From: Lomentospora prolificans
Lineage: Eukaryota; Ascomycota; Sordariomycetes; Microascales; Microascaceae
Length of the DNA: 64,000 nt
Direction: 5' to 3'
Assembly (NCBI GenBank): GCA_029532625.1
Contig: JARFXM010000008.1
Location: forward strand, 930,001 to 994,000
Of this stretch, positions 60,322-64,000 are shown one piece after another. The translations under genes and the position numbers were made by a program. A model generated the notes under the pieces. The model was not told the origin of the DNA, did no database searches, and saw only the letters and a program-made list of their open reading frames with translations. Position 1 is the stretch's first letter. The number at the start of each line of letters is the position of its first letter.

Positions 60322-63318
60322 AAAGTCAAATTCTAATAGCTGTCTCGATATTGGCAGTCCGCACGAATCGTTTGGTTTCAGCAGGCCAGGCCACAGCCTC
60401 ATCATCCGTCGATATCAATTGATACTTGGCACTACCCTAAAGAAGTCTGCGGCGATAACTAACACACTAAACCAAAGCATCATGAATACACTCCGTGCTC
60501 GTCTCCCAGGTGTCTCCTTCCTTTCTCACAGGTGAGCACAAGAGGATAGGAAATGGCGGGGGTATCTGACAAGGTTGGCCGGGAGCTAAGCTACGAACGA
60601 GGGGAGGGGGGAAATGGCACCCCCCAAGGAGCTTGACAGAATACTGGGCAGTGTTGAGTTCGGTCATGCCGGGTACCTTGCTGCATCCCCAGATTCTTCG
60701 GGGCAAGGGACTCGGACAATTGCAAAGTCGCAAGAACAAGGGTTTTTGTCCCCCACCATCTGTCGGTACCAAGTACGACAAGACGAGGAAGAGAGACCGA
60801 CCATTTTGACAACGTTTGTCGTGCGTCGGCCCTGGCCAGGCTGATGCGAGTATTTTTGCCTCCATTGCTGGTCTCCTCTCCAGCATTCATGTTCTCGAGG
60901 AGGAGCTTGTGTGTGGAGGGGTCGAATGGCGACGAAACACTCTTGGGGCCTTGATCTTGTGTTTCTAGATAATGTAGCCCTCGCACAATTTCCTTGCGAC
61001 TCGGCCAAGCATATTTGGAAGCCTTTCATTTAGAGAATGACACCGTTAGGCCGTGGTTATTGGATGTCCCCTCTTACACCTCGACAAGTGTCTAAAATTG
61101 CAAATGCCGTTGTTCGGTGTTGTCGAATATTTATCCGAATCAGAGCCGGGGACCACAATCCAGTGACATGAGCTCGAGTGAGCCGCATCAAGATTAGCCC
61201 AGTCCAGATACTATGTACGCATCGATGCGAAATAGCCGGTTCAACTCAGTACTCTAAAGTTCTTGGAAACATAGCACTTCGATCCAACCTCTCGATTTTG
61301 GCTTATCTCTGCAGCTCATTTATATTGTTCCCCTCGCTACTCATTTGTTACCTACCTTCGGCAATCTGTGATGTAGGTGTGGCAGTCAGCCCTGACCCAC
61401 CTCCACTGAGTTGTTGGGAGCCCGCATGGTCCTAGGCGACAACGGGCGAGAACTAATAAGATTTTCCTCGCGCGTCTGTTATACCCTACCCTATCCTGAT
61501 ATAACCTCCATCACGAGCCTACCTCACAATTTCCTCTGTGCCAAAGTATGTCTTGTGTCCAGTACAGAGAGGACATCTCCATTGACGCAGTACTCTAAAA
61601 GTACTCGGTACATTGCAACCCTGCTCTCCCAGCATCCCCCTGCTCCTCTACCGGCGAATTTTTTCTTTCGAGACTGGTACAACACATCACTGTGGCCGAG
61701 GTTGAAGGAAGCCAGCAGAGAGTATCCAGTTAGCCCCTCCCTCTCAATGCCAATCTATTCCTCATGCTGTCCCGTCTCGGAATAAGGCACGGGAATGCAA
61801 AGGCTGGACTTGGGCGTCTGGGTGTGCGCGCGGCGCGTGTGTGTGCCCGTAGAGCGCTAAATGGCACGACTCGCCAGGCGGAATTCGAGAGGCATATCTT
61901 CTGGCGTCGAAGTGTGGCCGCTTTCTCACTATGAAAGAGAAGTAGGTGCGAAGCGAAAAAGAGGACTCGGGCTTCTTTACTCACCCCCTCCTTTTCCAAA
62001 AATCTGCTTGAAAATGCAATCCAGCAACCGCACGCCCTCTCACCTCCATCATCGGCATCCGCATGGTAAAGCTTGTTTCAGCTTCTATATTCTCCATTAG
62101 GCCATCCCCCCTCGCTTACAAGTAGGTTATTCCTCAAAACATTTTCTAGGTGGCGGGATTTCACGGCCAGTTCGCCGTTACCACCGTATCCTTATTGTAG
62201 TATCTCTGGGTAACTGTCAAAGAAGAAATAACGGGAGCTGGTGGTCAAGGGACACGCCAACTCGATTAGTGCAATCTGGCGCTCCACCCTGTGCTCTTCC
62301 ATTTCAGTCCAGAGATAGTCAACCCCCCCCCCCCCGCCGGGGGCGCGCAAACCCCCCCCTCCCCTTCCCCCTTCCCCTGCTGCCAGGTAGCGTCTGGAAC
62401 TTTGAGCCCGGGGGATGTTAGCACCCTGTTGTTTCTATAACTGGATGCAAGAAAAGAGCCGATAGCATAAGATCTCCAAATTATGCTACCGTCATCGCTG
62501 GCCAAGGCCCTCTCGGTCTCCACCGCACACCCCCCATAGGGAACTAGGGAACAAAATACGTCTCGTCCTTCGAGGAATCGTTTGAATCGTTTATGTGCTT
62601 TAACTTCTAGGATGAAAGGAGAAGCAGTCCAGGGTGACCTAGTCCTTTCTATATACATCCGAAGCTCACACCGTCCGCTCTGTAGCAGATCAGACGATAA
62701 AATGCGGCCCACCTCCCACTTATAAGCATTCATAAGCATTCACTTATTGATCGTCCTTGCTTCAAATTTTCTGTCACCATATAAGAAACCAAAGTTAAGA
62801 AAAAGGGGACTCGACTTCCAGCAGAGAAGATCCCGGAAGCTTATTCCTGATATGGTGCTTGGCCAAACAACTTGATTGTCTGTTAAAAAGCACATCAGTT
62901 TGCTACCACCCCAGCCTGCATTTTACCTCGAACCTCTTTCTCTCAGATTTCGAGCCTACGAGCCACCAGCAACCTCATATTACGAAAAGGTACAGGAGAC
63001 TTGGGTGAAAAGGTGCCGTATCACTTTTAGTGCGTGGGATATGAACCATGGAAAGGATACCCTACTGACATGGCCATCCACAGCGAAAGCATTACCACCA
63101 TACACACCCACCCGTTCCCCTCAGGCATCCAATCATCCTACCCTATACAAGACATTACAGCGACGCAAGTGACGCTAGCCCGCGCGTTGAAATCACTTAC
63201 ATATATACAGTCCGTTGGCTGTAACCAGCATTTCACTTCTGAATTCTTTCAATCTCTCGTCAGCTCTCCAAGTATAAATCTATGTACTTGGCTGGCCGAC
63301 GCTTAATATCTGCCCTAG
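60322..63318. other. Long region without a supportable gene (part 2)
   Basis: About 3 kb with no recognised gene. It contains a C-run at 62,323-62,335 followed by further C- and G-rich runs, and a short tandem copy of ATAAGCATTC near 62,722. If the gene at the right edge has a long 5' leader, as many fungal developmental regulators do, part of this may be its leader and promoter. Confidence 0.45.
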
Positions 63319-64000
63319 ATTACCTCCCGAGCCTACGAAGCAACCACAACCACGGCAGCCATAGGGGTACCACCGAATCCTACACATCTCTCTTCGCAGA
63401 AGCATCAGTCTCCCGGCTTGCCGACGCTGCCCCAAAGGGCCCCCTCAAATCAAATTCTTTCCATCCAGAGCCCGGCGGCCGTCCAGAGCGGTTCGCTCTG
63501 GCGGGACCCATGCATCGGAGGCACACTGGCGGGCAACTATCGTGTAGGAGACTACAATGTCGATTACTCTACCCAGGAGTCGCATCCGGGCGAGCAGAAC
63601 CAGCAGCAGCACGCATACGAGACTCCTACACACCACCAGAACACTCTCCACCACCCGAGAGCTCCGCCTAGCGGATTACATGACACCCCCGAACAGCACA
63701 CACCGACTCACCATCCTCACCACCCAGCCATGTCGCAACATCATCCCCACCATCCGCACCAGGTGCTGATGGACCCGTCCCATATGAGCCATCCCAGGCA
63801 TCCTTTGGGTCCTCCGCACTTTGGTGCGCCGGGTCCTGTTGTTGCACCCCTCTATCCTTCCATGTCAACGCCAACCCAGCAGACACACCCGTCGCACGGA
63901 GCCGGAGTGAAGCGACCGCGGCCCGACGACCTAGACCTGGTCCCCGGCATTCCGGATCTCGAGCAACCGGATCTAGACGGAATGCCACAAGGCGGCATGG
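63319..64000 (+). CDS. Partial Pro/His/Gln-rich protein, unidentified, runs off window
   Basis: A frame open from after a TAG at 63316-63318 to the window end (227 codons) encodes a low-complexity protein rich in His, Pro, Gln and Ser (for example THHPHHPAMSQHHPHHPHQ). Near the end, GVKRPRPDDLDLVPGIPDLE looks like a more ordered segment with a basic patch. There is no ATG before 63730 (MSQHHPHHPHQ). So either the protein starts there, or this is an internal exon entered through the CCCTAG acceptor at 63318. The style is that of fungal transcription regulators, but no DNA-binding domain lies within the window, so no function is assigned. Confidence 0.55.
   Translation, partial: MTSRAYEATTTTAAIGVPPNPTHLSSQKHQSPGLPTLPQRAPSNQILSIQSPAAVQSGSLWRDPCIGGTLAGNYRVGDYNVDYSTQESHPGEQNQQQHAYETPTHHQNTLHHPRAPPSGLHDTPEQHTPTHHPHHPAMSQHHPHHPHQVLMDPSHMSHPRHPLGPPHFGAPGPVVAPLYPSMSTPTQQTHPSHGAGVKRPRPDDLDLVPGIPDLEQPDLDGMPQGGM

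Noticed and set aside
62266..62739. 157-codon minus-strand ORF
   Set aside because: Part of its length is created by C- and G-runs (Pro/Gly stretches), and nothing in it resembles a known protein.
1..64000. CRISPR arrays, operons or bacterial-type elements
   Set aside because: No regularly spaced direct repeats were seen, and all identified genes are eukaryotic with spliceosomal introns.

Overview
This window is nuclear DNA from a filamentous ascomycete (Pezizomycotina). The evidence is protein-coding genes broken by short GT-AG introns (about 50-120 nt, several with a CTAAC-type branch point), fungal forms of GPI10, ATG1, MIC10, URB2, UTP3/SAS10, COG1 and RPA49, and a PRP8 gene that carries an intein. 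I cannot fix the class or genus by eye. No bacterial, viral or plasmid-like genes were seen.

Layout from left to right. 0.9-2.8 kb: GPI10 (minus, 4 exons). 4.9-6.3 kb: ornithine aminotransferase (plus). 6.3-14.1 kb: a long stretch with no supportable gene, opening with a poly-T tract. 14.2-17.2 kb: autophagy kinase ATG1 (plus). 18.8-21.2 kb: a protein kinase with a degenerate FHA-like N-terminus (minus, 6 exons). 22.4 kb: ribosomal protein eL41, a 25-codon gene with an intron in its 5' leader and another inside its next-to-last codon. 24.6-25.0 kb: MIC10 (minus), divergent from URB2 (25.3-29.9 kb, plus). 30.8-32.0 kb: 3-ketodihydrosphingosine reductase (plus), convergent with a zeta-toxin-fold P-loop kinase (32.2-33.2 kb, minus). 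33.9-34.5 kb: a probable broken gene (minus). 35.1-37.0 kb: UTP3/SAS10. 37.3-39.8 kb: COG1. 40.0-41.0 kb: a peroxisomal enoyl-CoA isomerase-like protein ending in HKL (minus). 41.8-43.3 kb: RNA polymerase I subunit RPA49 (minus), divergent from PRP8 (43.95-52.2 kb, plus), which has a 378-residue intein in frame. 52.2-63.3 kb: about 11 kb without a recognisable gene, with homopolymer tracts. 63.3-64.0 kb: the start of a Pro/His/Gln-rich protein that runs off the window.

Most genes are housekeeping genes for cellular core processes. Four serve ribosome production: RPA49 (rRNA transcription), UTP3 (18S processing), URB2 (early 60S assembly) and eL41 (the ribosome itself). Others serve splicing (PRP8), vesicle traffic (COG1), GPI-anchor and sphingolipid synthesis (GPI10, KDSR), mitochondrial cristae (MIC10), arginine/proline metabolism (OAT), autophagy (ATG1) and peroxisomal lipid oxidation.

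The least routine items are the PRP8 intein, whose LAGLIDADG endonuclease has lost an acidic residue in its first motif; the fungal zeta-toxin-like kinase; the decayed gene at 34 kb; and the tiny split eL41 gene. Intron boundaries were placed by hand from GT-AG signals and reading-frame continuity, so they are predictions.
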